Below are positions 24,460-33,726 of a stretch of DNA of 64,000 nt, piece after piece. Numbering within the stretch: position 1 is the stretch's first letter; every line of letters starts with the position of its first letter. Source of the DNA: Planococcus rifietoensis (lineage in GTDB: Bacteria > Bacillota > Bacilli > Bacillales_A > Planococcaceae). A program made the translations under genes and the position numbers. The stretch is taken from assembly GCF_001465795.2 (NCBI RefSeq), contig NZ_CP013659.2, forward strand, positions 124,001-188,000, in the 5' to 3' direction. Below the pieces are notes generated by a model. The model searched no databases. It was given only the letters and a program-made list of their open reading frames with translations, and was not told the origin of the DNA.

Positions 24460-24541
24460 TTTTAACGCTTGTGGTTTGAAGCGCGGCAGCAATATGAATG
24501 AGCAAACAGGTTCGAAACGGACCGAAAAGGGGGAAACAACA

Positions 24542-25435
24542 TTGAAAAAAACAGCATTTGGCGTATTGCTTGGCACATCTGCGATTCTTGCTGCCTGCAG
24601 CGGTGGCGCAGAGTCGGAACCGATCGTCATCGGGGGCAAGCCATGGACAGAACAGTATATCCTGCCGCATATTCTCGGGCAGTATATCGAAGCAAATTCG
24701 GATTATAGCGTGGAATACGAAGAAGGGCTAGGGGAAGTGTCGATCTTGACACCGGCACTTGAGCAAGGCGATATCGACCTGTACGTCGAATACACCGGAA
24801 CTGGCCTGAAAGATGTATTGAAACGCAAGTCGACGCCAGGGCAGTCTTCGGAGGAAGTATTGGAAGAAGTGCGTGCAGGATATGAAGAGGAACTCGGCGC
24901 TACATGGCTCGAACCACTCGGGTTTGAAAATGGCTATACCTTGGCATACGCCAAAGATTACGACGCGGAAACCTATTCAGACCTTGCGGAAATCTCCCAA
25001 TCCGAAGACATGACCTTCGGGGCGCCCCACCCGTTTTATGAGCGCCAAGGAGATGGCTACGATGATATGGTCGCCACATACCCGTTCGAGTTTTCAGCGA
25101 CTGAAAGTTTCGACCCGGCCATTATGTATGAAGCGGTCCAAAATGGCGACGTTGATGTCATCCCGGCATTCACGACCGACAGCCGCATTGCTTTGTTCGA
25201 CTTGAAGACGACAGAAGACGATCAATCATTCTTCCCGAAATACGATGCTGTTCCGGTTGTTCGGACCGAAACGCTTGAAGAATATCCAGAACTCGAAGAT
25301 CTATTGAACGAACTGGCTGGGCAGATCACAGAAGAAGAGATGCTCGCGATGAACTCGCGTGTAGACGTGGACCAGGAAATCCCGAACGAAGTAGCGCGTG
25401 ACTTCCTCATTGAAAAAGGCTTGATTGAAGAATAA
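24542..25435 (+). CDS. Osmoprotectant-type ABC importer substrate-binding lipoprotein (OpuCC-like)
   Basis: Lipoprotein of 297 residues, starting at TTG 24542 with AAGGGGG 8 nt upstream; an upstream ATG would add a hydrophilic stretch before the signal. The signal peptide ends in LAAC, then SGGAE. The mature protein is a type II periplasmic-binding fold of the OpuAC/QAT class (VIGGKPWTEQYILPHILG near the start, GDIDLYVEYTGTGL in the middle). Ligand class is quaternary amines or related thiol-betaines (glycine betaine, choline, carnitine or ergothioneine); the exact ligand cannot be read by eye. It completes a three-gene importer and is followed by a terminator. Confidence 0.87.
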   Translation: MKKTAFGVLLGTSAILAACSGGAESEPIVIGGKPWTEQYILPHILGQYIEANSDYSVEYEEGLGEVSILTPALEQGDIDLYVEYTGTGLKDVLKRKSTPGQSSEEVLEEVRAGYEEELGATWLEPLGFENGYTLAYAKDYDAETYSDLAEISQSEDMTFGAPHPFYERQGDGYDDMVATYPFEFSATESFDPAIMYEAVQNGDVDVIPAFTTDSRIALFDLKTTEDDQSFFPKYDAVPVVRTETLEEYPELEDLLNELAGQITEEEMLAMNSRVDVDQEIPNEVARDFLIEKGLIEE

Positions 25436-25441
25436 GTGAAT

Positions 25442-25473
25442 CCTCTGCGGCATTTTGCTGCGGAGGTTTTTTT
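25442..25473 (+). terminator. Terminator after the osmoprotectant importer
   Basis: An 11-bp stem (CCTCTGCGGCA paired with TGCTGCGGAGG, two G-T pairs), loop TTT, is followed by seven T residues. Confidence 0.88.
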
Positions 25474-25545
25474 GTTTGCGCGGAATTTCCCTTAGCGGTT
25501 TTTCGTGTAGTAATCCATGGGGGATTCTTGTACAATAAATGAAGG

Positions 25546-25563
25546 TGAGTGAATAGTCATTCA
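25546..25563. promoter_or_regulatory. FadR box upstream of the beta-oxidation operon
   Basis: TGAGTGAATAGTCATTCA matches the B. subtilis FadR consensus TGAATGAMTANTCATTCA at 17 of 18 positions. It overlaps the -35 region of the TATAAT promoter at 25575-25580. Long-chain acyl-CoA would relieve repression. Confidence 0.85.
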
Positions 25564-25574
25564 ATTCAGTTTAA

Positions 25575-25580
25575 TATAAT
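25575..25580 (+). promoter_or_regulatory. -10 element TATAAT of the beta-oxidation operon
   Basis: A consensus -10 is present, but the -35 is poor. An alternative upstream -10, TACAAT, lies at 25531-25536. In either case FadR would block initiation or clearance. Confidence 0.45.
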
Positions 25581-25593
25581 GAAAGCGATTTCA
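25580..25593. promoter_or_regulatory. cre site (CcpA) TGAAAGCGATTTCA
   Basis: This matches all positions of the cre consensus TGWAANCGNTNWCA. It overlaps the inferred transcription start, where CcpA would repress the operon during growth on preferred sugars. Confidence 0.8.
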
Positions 25594-25611
25594 AAATAGG
25601 AGTGATCAGGA

Positions 25612-26763
25612 ATGAAAGAAGTAGTCATCGTTGAAGGTGTCCGGTCGCCAGTCGGCCGGCGAAAAGGGCAATTCCGGGAGACTCGACCGGACGAACTGGC
25701 AGCTGTCGTGCTAGAAGAATTGGTGAACCGAGCCGGTGTCGATAAAGGCATGGTCGAAGATGTTATTCTGGGCTGCGTCTCTCAATCGGGTGAGCAAGGC
25801 GGCAATATTGCCAGAACGGCGGCATTGATTGCCGGATTCCCGGACTTTGTGCCGGGCGTCACCATCGACCGCCAATGCGGATCGAGCCAGCAAGCCGTTC
25901 ATTTTGGTGCACAGGCGATTCTTTCGGGCGATATGGACATTGTCATTGCGGGTGGTGTGGAAAGCATGACGCGCGTCCCGATGTTCTCCAATATGCAAGG
26001 ATCAAAGCCGAGTAAAAAACTGACGGATCAATACGAAATCATCAATCAAGGGCTGTCGGCAGAACGTATTGCAGAAAAATGGGGCTTCAGCCGCGAGCAA
26101 CTGGATGCTTATGCAGTAAAGAGCCATGAACGTGCGCAGCACGCGATCGATGCAGGGCTTTACGACAAGGAAATCGTCTCAATTGATGTATCGGATGAAC
26201 AAGGTGATTTCCAGAAAGTCACGACAGATGAAGGGCCAAGGCCCGGAACGACCGAAGACGTGCTTGCCGGCTTAAAGCCAGCATTCGATGAACAAGGCGT
26301 CATCACAGCAGGCAACGCCAGCCAAATGAGCGATGGGGCATCCGCTGTTTTATTGATGTCAAAAGAAAAAGCGCAGGAACTTGGCTTAAAACCGAAAGCG
26401 CGCATACTTGCCCGCACGGTTGTGGGGTCAGATCCGACTTTGATGCTGACGGGGCCGATCGCCGCGACGAAAAAAGTACTGGAGAAAGCGGGACTGTCAA
26501 TCGAAGATATGGACCGCTATGAAGTGAATGAAGCATTTGCGCCTGTTCCGCTCGCGTGGCTATCGGATATCGGGGGAGATCCGGACAAGCTCAATGTCAA
26601 CGGCGGTGCTATTGCACTGGGACATCCTTTAGGTGCGACCGGCACGAAATTATTGGTATCGCTTGTGCATGAATTGGAACGCTCTAATAGCCGCTACGGC
26701 TTGCTGGCGATTTGCGAAGGCATGGGAATGGCCAATGCAACGATCATTGAACGGATCATTTAA
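25612..26763 (+). CDS. Acetyl-CoA C-acyltransferase (thiolase)
   Basis: Thiolase of 383 residues that cleaves 3-ketoacyl-CoA to acetyl-CoA and a shortened acyl-CoA. The acyl-accepting nucleophile is Cys89 (TIDRQCGSSQQA). The C-terminal catalytic His lies in GGAIALGHPLGATG and the proton-relay Cys in ICEGMGMA. Length is normal. First gene of a four-gene fatty-acid degradation operon with a dehydrogenase, an acyl-CoA dehydrogenase and a CoA-transferase. The promoter has a FadR box and a cre site. AGGAGTGATCAGGA precedes the ATG. The company of a short-chain dehydrogenase and a class III CoA-transferase hints at branched or unusual acyl-CoA substrates. Confidence 0.92.
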   Translation: MKEVVIVEGVRSPVGRRKGQFRETRPDELAAVVLEELVNRAGVDKGMVEDVILGCVSQSGEQGGNIARTAALIAGFPDFVPGVTIDRQCGSSQQAVHFGAQAILSGDMDIVIAGGVESMTRVPMFSNMQGSKPSKKLTDQYEIINQGLSAERIAEKWGFSREQLDAYAVKSHERAQHAIDAGLYDKEIVSIDVSDEQGDFQKVTTDEGPRPGTTEDVLAGLKPAFDEQGVITAGNASQMSDGASAVLLMSKEKAQELGLKPKARILARTVVGSDPTLMLTGPIAATKKVLEKAGLSIEDMDRYEVNEAFAPVPLAWLSDIGGDPDKLNVNGGAIALGHPLGATGTKLLVSLVHELERSNSRYGLLAICEGMGMANATIIERII

Positions 26764-26796
26764 CTAGATAAAGACATAGCCAAAGGGGAGAATGAA

Positions 26797-27567
26797 ATGG
26801 ATTTTTCTAAAGTGACAGCCATTGTCACGGGCGGCGCATCGGGCCTTGGTGAAGCGACCGTACGCTATATCGCAAAAAGCGGCGGGCGCGCGGTGATCTT
26901 TGATTTAAACGAAGCACATGCACAACAAGTGATGGCTGATTTCGATGAAGGACAAGTCAGTTATTTCAAGACAGATGTTACAAATGCACTGCAAGTGGAA
27001 GAAAATGTAAAAATGGCAGTCAGTCAGCTTGGCACTGTCAATCTCCTGGTCAATTGTGCAGGTATTGGTACACCTGGAAAAGTCGTGTCGAAAGGAAAGC
27101 CGCTTGCACTTGAGCGGTTCGAACAAGTCATCCAAGTCAATTTGGTCGGCAGCTTCAACGTACTGCGCGCTGTGGCAGCCGCGATGCAACATAATGAACC
27201 GAATGAAAACGGTGAACGCGGCGTCATCATTTCAACGGCATCTGTCGCGGCATTTGAAGGGCAGATCGGGCAAGCGGCCTATAGCGCGTCAAAAGGCGGC
27301 ATCGTCTCGATGACCTTGCCGATTGCACGTGAATTCGCACGTGACGGCATCCGCGTCATGGCCATTGCACCGGGCCTCATGAAAACGCCAATGTTCGACG
27401 GCTTGCCGGAATCCGCCATCGCTTCACTTTCTGCGACCGTGCCATTCCCGGCGCGTCTCGGACACCCTGCTGAATATGCGAAACTGGTAGAAAGCATTGT
27501 GGAAAATCCATTATTGAACGGCGAAGTGATCCGCTTGGACGGCGCGATCCGCATGCAGCCCAAATAA
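26797..27567 (+). CDS. SDR-family 3-hydroxyacyl-CoA dehydrogenase (HSD17B10-like)
   Basis: Short-chain dehydrogenase of 256 residues. The NAD-binding motif is [11 protein letters not shown] near residue 10, the NCAGIG motif follows, and the catalytic Ser-Tyr-Lys appear in STASVAAF and YSASKGG. The pattern resembles type 2 3-hydroxyacyl-CoA dehydrogenases, which oxidise 3-hydroxyacyl-CoA or 3-hydroxy-2-methylbutyryl-CoA. The position between a thiolase and an acyl-CoA dehydrogenase supports the beta-oxidation third step. AAAGGGGAGAATG lies at its start. Confidence 0.87.
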   Translation: MDFSKVTAIVTGGASGLGEATVRYIAKSGGRAVIFDLNEAHAQQVMADFDEGQVSYFKTDVTNALQVEENVKMAVSQLGTVNLLVNCAGIGTPGKVVSKGKPLALERFEQVIQVNLVGSFNVLRAVAAAMQHNEPNENGERGVIISTASVAAFEGQIGQAAYSASKGGIVSMTLPIAREFARDGIRVMAIAPGLMKTPMFDGLPESAIASLSATVPFPARLGHPAEYAKLVESIVENPLLNGEVIRLDGAIRMQPK

Positions 27568-27590
27568 AGTAAGAAAAGGGGATGGGAGAA

Positions 27591-28739
27591 ATGGCAAGAT
27601 ATCGTTTTGAAGAAGAAGAGCATACGATGTTCCGCAAATCCTTGCGCAAGTTTTTGGAAAAAGAGGCGGTGCCGCAGTACGAACAATGGGAAAAAGACCG
27701 GCTGATCCCGAAGTCGTTCTGGAGACAACTTGGCGATATGGGCTTTTTATGCCCCCAAGTCGAAGAGCAGTACGGCGGGCTTGGCCTTGATTTCCGTTAC
27801 GGGGTCATTATCGGCGAGGAAATGGAACGGGTCGGGGCGAGTTTGACGGGTGTCGGGCTGCACAATGATATTACCGTTCCTTATATTGAAGCATACGGGA
27901 CAGAGCAGCAGAAACAGGATTGGCTGCCGGGCTGCATCAGCGGTGAATACATTACCGCGATTGCGATGACGGAACCAGGCGCTGGGTCCGATCTCGCCAA
28001 TATTTCGGCAACGGCTGTTAAAGATGGGGATCATTATATCGTCAACGGACAGAAAACCTTCATCACCAACGGCATCAATTCGACGCATGTCTTGGTGGTC
28101 GTGAAGACGGATTTGAAAGCGGAACCGAAGCATAAAAGCATTTCCTTGTTGATGATTGAAGAAGGGACACCAGGGTTTACGAAAGGGCGCAAGCTCGATA
28201 AAGTCGGGCTCCATGCGCAGGATACATCCGAGTTATATTTCGAGGATTGCAAAGTGCCGGTCGCCAACCTGGTTGGCGAAGAAAACAAAGGCTTTACATA
28301 CTTGATGGAAAAATTGCAGCAGGAGCGGCTCGTTGTGGCGCTTGCCGCGCAAATCGCATCGGAAGACATGCTCGAGATGACGATCGACTATGTGAAATCC
28401 CGCAAAGCATTCGGCAAGCCGATTAGCGCATTCCAGAACACACAGTTCAAGCTAGTGGAAATGGCGACCGAAATCGAACTCGGCAAAGCGTTCCTGGAAT
28501 CCTTAATCGAAGAGCATATGGCCGGGAAAGATGTGGTCTCGAAAGTGTCGATGGCAAAATACTGGCTGACGGATACGGCGAAGAAAATATCGGGGGAATG
28601 CATGCAATTGCACGGCGGCTACGGCTATATGGAAGAATACAAAATTGCTAGGCGCTACCGCGACATCCCGGTAGCAGCAATTTATGCCGGTTCGAATGAA
28701 ATCATGAAAACCATCATCGCCAAACGGATGGGGCTCTAA
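27591..28739 (+). CDS. Acyl-CoA dehydrogenase
   Basis: FAD-dependent acyl-CoA dehydrogenase of about 382 residues, forming the 2,3-trans double bond with electrons passed to ETF. Family signatures are AIAMTEPGAGSDLA (flavin and substrate loop) and QLHGGYGYMEEY near the C-terminus. The C-terminal region ends in IYAGSNEIMKTIIAKRMG, typical of medium- or long-chain members. I prefer the ATG at 27591, nine bases after AAAAGGGG; an ATG at 27582 would overlap that site. It abuts the next gene with no spacer. Confidence 0.9.
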   Translation: MARYRFEEEEHTMFRKSLRKFLEKEAVPQYEQWEKDRLIPKSFWRQLGDMGFLCPQVEEQYGGLGLDFRYGVIIGEEMERVGASLTGVGLHNDITVPYIEAYGTEQQKQDWLPGCISGEYITAIAMTEPGAGSDLANISATAVKDGDHYIVNGQKTFITNGINSTHVLVVVKTDLKAEPKHKSISLLMIEEGTPGFTKGRKLDKVGLHAQDTSELYFEDCKVPVANLVGEENKGFTYLMEKLQQERLVVALAAQIASEDMLEMTIDYVKSRKAFGKPISAFQNTQFKLVEMATEIELGKAFLESLIEEHMAGKDVVSKVSMAKYWLTDTAKKISGECMQLHGGYGYMEEYKIARRYRDIPVAAIYAGSNEIMKTIIAKRMGL

Positions 28740-29750
28740 ATGGAAAAGGCGCTGACAGGCGTCCGTGTGCTGGATGTGACGTATTACGTGCCGGGACCAT
28801 TTGCCGGCATGCGGCTAGCTGAACTTGGGGCGGACGTCCTCAAAATTGAGCCTCCCACAGGCGATCCGTCGCGCGGTATGGGTGGTGGCCTGGTGCATAG
28901 CGCACACAACGCCGGCAAACAAATCGTCCAGCTGGACTTGAAATCCGAAAGCGGCAAACGCGAGATGCTCGAGCTCGTGCGTTCTGCTGATGCCCTCATC
29001 GAAACCTTTCGTCCGGGAGTCATGAAAAAACTGGGGCTGGATTATGAAAGTGTCAAAAATTATAAAGGCGATATCGTCTATTGTTCGCTATCGGGGTATG
29101 GGCAAGCGGGCGAGCTTGCGTATCTTGGCAGCCATGACCTCAATTACCTGGCGCTTTCGGGTGCCTTGGACCAACTCCGCGATAAAGCCGGACGGCCGGT
29201 GCATCCGACCCATACGCTCGCCGATTATACCGGGGGCTTGCTTGCATCTGAACAGATTCTCGCCGCATTGATCCGGAAGTTCAGGACGGGCGATGGGGCT
29301 TATCTGGATATTGCGCTTGCAGAAGTGATGGCGGCGTTTCTGCCGAATCACGATGCTTACATGAAAGCGGGCTTGTCGGATCACGGCGTGCCGGAAATCA
29401 GCGGCGGCCGCATCAGCTATGCAATTTACGAAACGAAAGACGGGCGCTTCGTGACGCTCGGTGCTTTGGAAGAAAAGTTCTGGCGCAATTTCTGCGAACT
29501 GGCAGGACGTCCCGATTGGCTGTCTTGGGGAGAGTGCGCCCCAGGCACGCCAGAGCATGGGCAAGTCGAGGCGTTTTTCAAATCAAAAAGCTGGCAAGAG
29601 TGGTATGGGTTGTCGCTTGTCCACGATTGCTGCCTGGCACCGGTCTTGACGGCGGATGAGCGCCATCGCCACCCTTTTTTCCTAGGCCGGGCGTCTGGCG
29701 CAAAAACCAGCAAAGTGCGCGAAACGGAGGCAGCCGACAGGCGTTCCTAG
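28740..29750 (+). CDS. Class III CoA-transferase / alpha-methylacyl-CoA racemase family (short C-terminus)
   Basis: CaiB/BaiF-family protein of 336 residues. The N-terminal core is clear (GVRVLDVTYYVPGPFAGMRLAELGADVLKIEPP), as is the SGYGQAG motif; the catalytic Asp is expected in the LADYTGG segment. It starts at the base after the previous stop. Family members usually run to about 370-400 residues. Here the match fades after PVLTADERHRHPFF, and the last 20 residues look unrelated, next to a run of six T residues. A frameshift or true truncation is possible. It would transfer CoA or epimerise 2-methyl-branched acyl-CoA feeding the operon. Confidence 0.78.
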   Translation: MEKALTGVRVLDVTYYVPGPFAGMRLAELGADVLKIEPPTGDPSRGMGGGLVHSAHNAGKQIVQLDLKSESGKREMLELVRSADALIETFRPGVMKKLGLDYESVKNYKGDIVYCSLSGYGQAGELAYLGSHDLNYLALSGALDQLRDKAGRPVHPTHTLADYTGGLLASEQILAALIRKFRTGDGAYLDIALAEVMAAFLPNHDAYMKAGLSDHGVPEISGGRISYAIYETKDGRFVTLGALEEKFWRNFCELAGRPDWLSWGECAPGTPEHGQVEAFFKSKSWQEWYGLSLVHDCCLAPVLTADERHRHPFFLGRASGAKTSKVRETEAADRRS

Positions 29751-29769
29751 AGAAGTTGGAGTTTGTCAC

Positions 29770-29798
29770 TTGACAGAATATACAAAACCTTTTAGTAT
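29770..29798 (+). promoter_or_regulatory. Sigma-A promoter of the trp operon
   Basis: TTGACA, 17 bp, TAGTAT. The -35 is consensus. It lies only 20 bp after the CoA-transferase stop, with no terminator between, so readthrough from the fatty-acid operon is possible. Confidence 0.75.
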
Positions 29799-29804
29799 GA
29801 AGAA

Positions 29805-30128
29805 CAACTTGTTGGTAGCGGCAAGTCTATTCGAGAGAAGAGTTAGCAGAGACGAGAACAGAAGAGTATAAATCGAGGATTGAGACGAGTAGGCAGTGGC
29901 GTCTATTTAGAGAGTCAGCGGGTGGTGGAAGCTGATTAGAAGCGCTGTGCGAATGGACTTATGAGAGCCAGCCGGAAAGCGGAAGCGAGTATGGCGGACG
30001 TATCCCTGCGTTAAAGGGAAAGGCTTAAGAAGCCTGTTTGAGTGAGTGCAAAATGCATTAATGCGTGGTGGTACCGCGGTTAAAACCGTCCCCGCAACCG
30101 GAATAGACCCCGGTTGCGGGGATTTTTG
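29805..30128 (+). promoter_or_regulatory. Tryptophan-responsive T-box leader
   Basis: A T-box riboswitch of about 320 nt. Stem I features are visible (GAGAGTCAGCGGGTGG with AAGCTGA closing it). The specifier codon appears as TGG (Trp) in GAATGGACTT at 29951-29960. The T-box bulge sequence lies at 30061-30078 (GCGTGGTGGTACCGCGG; consensus GGTGGNACCGCG). An intrinsic terminator follows (30090-30127). Uncharged tRNA-Trp would pair with TGG and the T-box to favour the antiterminator and let trp genes be read. Confidence 0.93.
30090..30127 (+). terminator. T-box regulated terminator
   Basis: A 12-bp perfect stem (CCCCGCAACCGG and its complement) with loop AATAGACC is followed by ATTTTT. It is the off state of the trp T-box. 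Confidence 0.92.
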
Positions 30129-30158
30129 CATTTAAAAACGAGATGAGGAGAGATTGAG

Positions 30159-31151
30159 ATGAGCAGAGCAGAGAATATGAGTGAACATACAATGAAACAG
30201 CGAGCGTTGGAATTATTGGAAGGGCGCATAGATCGCCAGCAGAGGAAAGAATTTTTGAAGGAATTGCACGAAAAAGGCGAGACGGCCGATGAATTGGTCG
30301 GCATGGTCCTGGCAATGCGTGAGAAAGCAGTGAAGCTTCCGGAAATGGCAGGCGAACTGGTGGACGTTTGCGGCACAGGCGGCGACAAATCCTTTAGCTT
30401 CAATATCAGCACATTGACGGCTTTCGTGTTGGCGGGCTGCGGCATGAGCGTTGCAAAGCACGGCAACCGGAGCGTCTCCAGCAAAACGGGCAGCTCTGAT
30501 TTATTGGAAGAGATCGGGATTTCCACTCAATTGGCTGTAGAGGAACTGCCGGCACTCGTCGAACAGACAGGCATCGCCTTTTTATTCGCGCCGGCGATCC
30601 ATCCGGCACTCGGTGGTTTGCGCGAAGTGCGGAAGGAAATTGGCACGCCGACCATCTTCAACTTGGTCGGCCCGCTGGCGAATCCTTTGCCGATCGCCAT
30701 CCAAATGAGCGGCGTCTACCGCCCGGACATGATGGAACCGATGGCAGATGCCTTGATGCGCCTTGGCAGAAAGCGCGGGGCGATTGTCCACGGGGCAGGC
30801 GGGCTGGACGAATTGTCTCTTGCCGGGACCAACCAATTGATCGTCTTTGACGAACAAGGCAAGCGCAGCATGACGGTCCATCCTCATGAAGTCGGGCTTG
30901 AAACCGCGCCAATCGAGGCGATTCGCGGAGGTGATTCCAAGCGCAATGCGGAGATTTTCATGCAAGTGATCGACGGGACGCCGAGCGCATATTTGGACAC
31001 GGTAGCGCTGAATGCGGGAACGGTGCTTTATGTGAGCGGCCGTGCCGCAAGCATTGCGGAAGGCGTGCACCAGGCAAGAAAATCAATCATTTCAGGCGAA
31101 ACGGCGCGTGTGTATGAATTGCACCGCCTAGCATCGGGGGTGCTCGTATGA
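30159..31151 (+). CDS. trpD: Anthranilate phosphoribosyltransferase TrpD
   Basis: Enzyme of 330 residues joining anthranilate and PRPP, the second step after chorismate. The PRPP site is DVCGTGGDKSFSFNIST, with the following KHGNRSVSSKTGSSD that binds substrate and Mg. Length is standard. It is the first gene of the operon, so the anthranilate synthase genes trpE and trpG are not here. AGGAGA lies 9 nt before the ATG. It overlaps trpC by 4 nt. Confidence 0.96.
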   Translation: MSRAENMSEHTMKQRALELLEGRIDRQQRKEFLKELHEKGETADELVGMVLAMREKAVKLPEMAGELVDVCGTGGDKSFSFNISTLTAFVLAGCGMSVAKHGNRSVSSKTGSSDLLEEIGISTQLAVEELPALVEQTGIAFLFAPAIHPALGGLREVRKEIGTPTIFNLVGPLANPLPIAIQMSGVYRPDMMEPMADALMRLGRKRGAIVHGAGGLDELSLAGTNQLIVFDEQGKRSMTVHPHEVGLETAPIEAIRGGDSKRNAEIFMQVIDGTPSAYLDTVALNAGTVLYVSGRAASIAEGVHQARKSIISGETARVYELHRLASGVLV

Positions 31152-31921
31152 CCATATTGGACAAAATCATGGAAACCAAACGGCAGGAAATCACTGCTTA
31201 TGAAAACAGTTATCCCAAAACCGAGCGCTATCCGGACAAACCAAAACTCATCGACACCTTGCGGAAAAGCCGTGGCGTCATTTCGGAAATCAAGCGTGCA
31301 TCGCCGTCAAAAGGCGCCATCCGCATGGAAGTGGATGTCGTTGAACAAGCCCGTCAATATGAAGGGGCCGGTGCAGCCGCCATTTCTGTATTGACGGATG
31401 AGCAATACTTTAAAGGATCGATTGAAGATTTGAAGAAAGTGGCGCGCGCGGTTTCGGTTCCGGTATTGTGCAAAGATTTCATGGTCAGCGAAATCCAGAT
31501 CGAACGGGCGCAAGCGGCTGGAGCAACAATCATTCTATTGATTGTCGCGGCGCTTAAAGATGAGGAGCTCGAGCGATTATTCCGCTATGCGGATTCACTC
31601 GGCTTGGAAATCCTCGTGGAAGTGCATGATGCAGTAGAGCTGGAAAAAGCTGTTGCGCTCGGTGCGAAATTGATCGGCGTCAACAACCGCAATTTAAAAA
31701 CTTTTGAAGTATCCTTGGAGCGGACGGCGGAGTTGGCTGAGAAATTTGCATTCGACAGCGGCTCGGTGCTAATCAGCGAGAGTGGCATGAACGATACGGC
31801 GGATGCGCACAAAGCTTACGAACTCGGCGCACAAGGTGTATTGGTCGGGGAAGCGTTGATGCGTTCGGAAAATCCGGCAGCCTGGATTCGCCAAGCCACA
31901 GGACAGGAGGCAGCGCAATGA
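31148..31921 (+). CDS. trpC: Indole-3-glycerol phosphate synthase TrpC
   Basis: TIM-barrel enzyme of 257 residues that closes the indole ring from CdRP. Motifs include [11 protein letters not shown] with catalytic Lys, [11 protein letters not shown] with the second Lys, and [13 protein letters not shown] with the Asn near the phosphate. The SESGM segment and LVGEALMRS complete the barrel. ATGA overlaps on both sides couple it to trpD and to the following fused gene. Confidence 0.96.
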   Translation: MTILDKIMETKRQEITAYENSYPKTERYPDKPKLIDTLRKSRGVISEIKRASPSKGAIRMEVDVVEQARQYEGAGAAAISVLTDEQYFKGSIEDLKKVARAVSVPVLCKDFMVSEIQIERAQAAGATIILLIVAALKDEELERLFRYADSLGLEILVEVHDAVELEKAVALGAKLIGVNNRNLKTFEVSLERTAELAEKFAFDSGSVLISESGMNDTADAHKAYELGAQGVLVGEALMRSENPAAWIRQATGQEAAQ

Positions 31922-33726
31922 CACGTGTTAAAATCTGTGGATTGATGGAAGAGCAACATGTTAAAGCCGCATCACAAGCGGATGCAATCGGATTTGTCTT
32001 TGCCCCAAGCAAACGGCGCGTATCGATCGAACGGGCACAAGAGTTATCGCGTCTCGCAAATAATGACATGCAGCGAATCGGCGTATTCGTCAATGCTTCA
32101 TACGAAGAAATCGAAAATGCCGTTAAGACGGTGCCATTGACGATGGTGCAATTACACGGCGATGAACCGGATGAATTAATACAGCGCATCGAAGTGCCGG
32201 TCATTCAGGCCTTCTCGATCCGCACGCCGGACGATGTAGAAAAGCTGAACAACTCGATTGCGGATTATATATTGGTCGATGCACCAGGCACCGACTACCG
32301 CGGAGGCAGCGGGCAAGTGTTTGATTGGAGCCTTTTGGAAAACGCGAATTTGGATCATAGCCGCCTCATTTTAGCAGGTGGATTAAATAGAGACAACGTG
32401 CAAGCGGCCATCAGCCAAACCGCTCCGTTCATGGTTGATGTATCGAGCGGCGTGGAAACCGATGGCCGAAAAGACGAAGCAAAAATCCAGCAATTCATAC
32501 TACAGGCAAAGGGTGATTCGATGGAGAGAACAAAAGAAAAGACAATAGATCCAGTAGGATTTTTCGGCCGATACGGCGGACAATTTGTGCCGGAAACTTT
32601 GATGAAAGCCGTTAAAGAGTTGGAAGCGGCTTATGAAGATGCGAAGAACGACGCGGAGTTCCAAAAGGAATATCATCATTATTTAAGTGAATACGTTGGC
32701 CGTGAGCAGCCGCTGACCTTTGCTGCACGCATGACTGAAGCGTGGGGCGGGCCGAAAATTTATTTGAAGCGTGAAGATTTGAACCATACCGGTGCCCATA
32801 AGGTAAACAATGCCATTGGCCAAGCGCTGCTCGCACAGCGCATGGGCAAGCGTAAAATCGTTGCCGAAACCGGAGCCGGCCAGCACGGTGTAGCGACGGC
32901 TACCATTTGCGCCTTGTTCGATTTGGACTGTGTCGTGTTCATGGGCGAAGAAGACATCAAACGCCAGCAGCTCAATGTGTTCCGCATGAAATTATTGGGC
33001 GCGCGAGTGGAAAGTGTCTCGAAAGGCAGCGGCACATTAAAAGACGCTGTAAATGAAGCGCTGCGCTACTGGGTCACCAATGTCGAAGATACCCATTATT
33101 TGATCGGATCGGCACTAGGGCCACATCCGTTCCCAACGATGGTGCGTGATTTCCAAAGCGTCATCGGCAAGGAAACAAAGCGCCAAATCCTTGATAAGGA
33201 AGGGCGGCTTCCGGATGCCATCGTGGCATGTGTCGGAGGCGGATCCAACGCTATCGGTATGTTCCACCCGTTCGTAAGTGATGAAAAAGTGCGCTTAATC
33301 GGAGCAGAAGCAGCAGGAGAAGGTGTCGATACCGAACGCCATGCTGCGACTTTGACAAAAGGCTCAGAAGGCGTACTCCACGGGGCGATGATGAAAATTT
33401 TGCAAGACGATGCCGGGCAAGTGCAGGAAGCACATTCGATTTCCGCTGGACTTGATTACCCAGGCATTGGGCCGGAGCATGCGCATCTGGCAGATAGTGG
33501 ACGCGTTACTTATCAGGCCATCACGGATGATGAGGCGCTCGCATCAGTCATTGAAATGTCCCGCCTTGAAGGCATCATTCCCGCTTTGGAATCTGCCCAC
33601 GCGGTAGCAGAAGCGAAAAAACAAGCGCAGTCGATGACAGCGGATGAGTTGCTCGTCATTTGCGTATCGGGCAGAGGCGATAAAGATATGGCGACGTACG
33701 CAGAAAAAATGGAGGGGCTGTCATGA
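31918..33726 (+). CDS. trpFB: TrpF-TrpB fusion: phosphoribosylanthranilate isomerase plus tryptophan synthase beta
   Basis: One open frame of 602 residues. Residues 1-198 are TrpF (VKICGL with catalytic Cys7; FVDAPG-like [22 protein letters not shown]). Residues 202-602 are TrpB ([10 protein letters not shown]; the PLP Lys in [17 protein letters not shown] phosphate site; [13 protein letters not shown]). The TrpB Met202 codon (32521) has its own GGGTG ribosome-like site just upstream, so free TrpB could also be made. In another frame a TGA overlaps that site, suggesting that a recent indel joined the genes. A sequencing error would also give this picture. Confidence 0.88.
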   Translation: MTRVKICGLMEEQHVKAASQADAIGFVFAPSKRRVSIERAQELSRLANNDMQRIGVFVNASYEEIENAVKTVPLTMVQLHGDEPDELIQRIEVPVIQAFSIRTPDDVEKLNNSIADYILVDAPGTDYRGGSGQVFDWSLLENANLDHSRLILAGGLNRDNVQAAISQTAPFMVDVSSGVETDGRKDEAKIQQFILQAKGDSMERTKEKTIDPVGFFGRYGGQFVPETLMKAVKELEAAYEDAKNDAEFQKEYHHYLSEYVGREQPLTFAARMTEAWGGPKIYLKREDLNHTGAHKVNNAIGQALLAQRMGKRKIVAETGAGQHGVATATICALFDLDCVVFMGEEDIKRQQLNVFRMKLLGARVESVSKGSGTLKDAVNEALRYWVTNVEDTHYLIGSALGPHPFPTMVRDFQSVIGKETKRQILDKEGRLPDAIVACVGGGSNAIGMFHPFVSDEKVRLIGAEAAGEGVDTERHAATLTKGSEGVLHGAMMKILQDDAGQVQEAHSISAGLDYPGIGPEHAHLADSGRVTYQAITDDEALASVIEMSRLEGIIPALESAHAVAEAKKQAQSMTADELLVICVSGRGDKDMATYAEKMEGLS

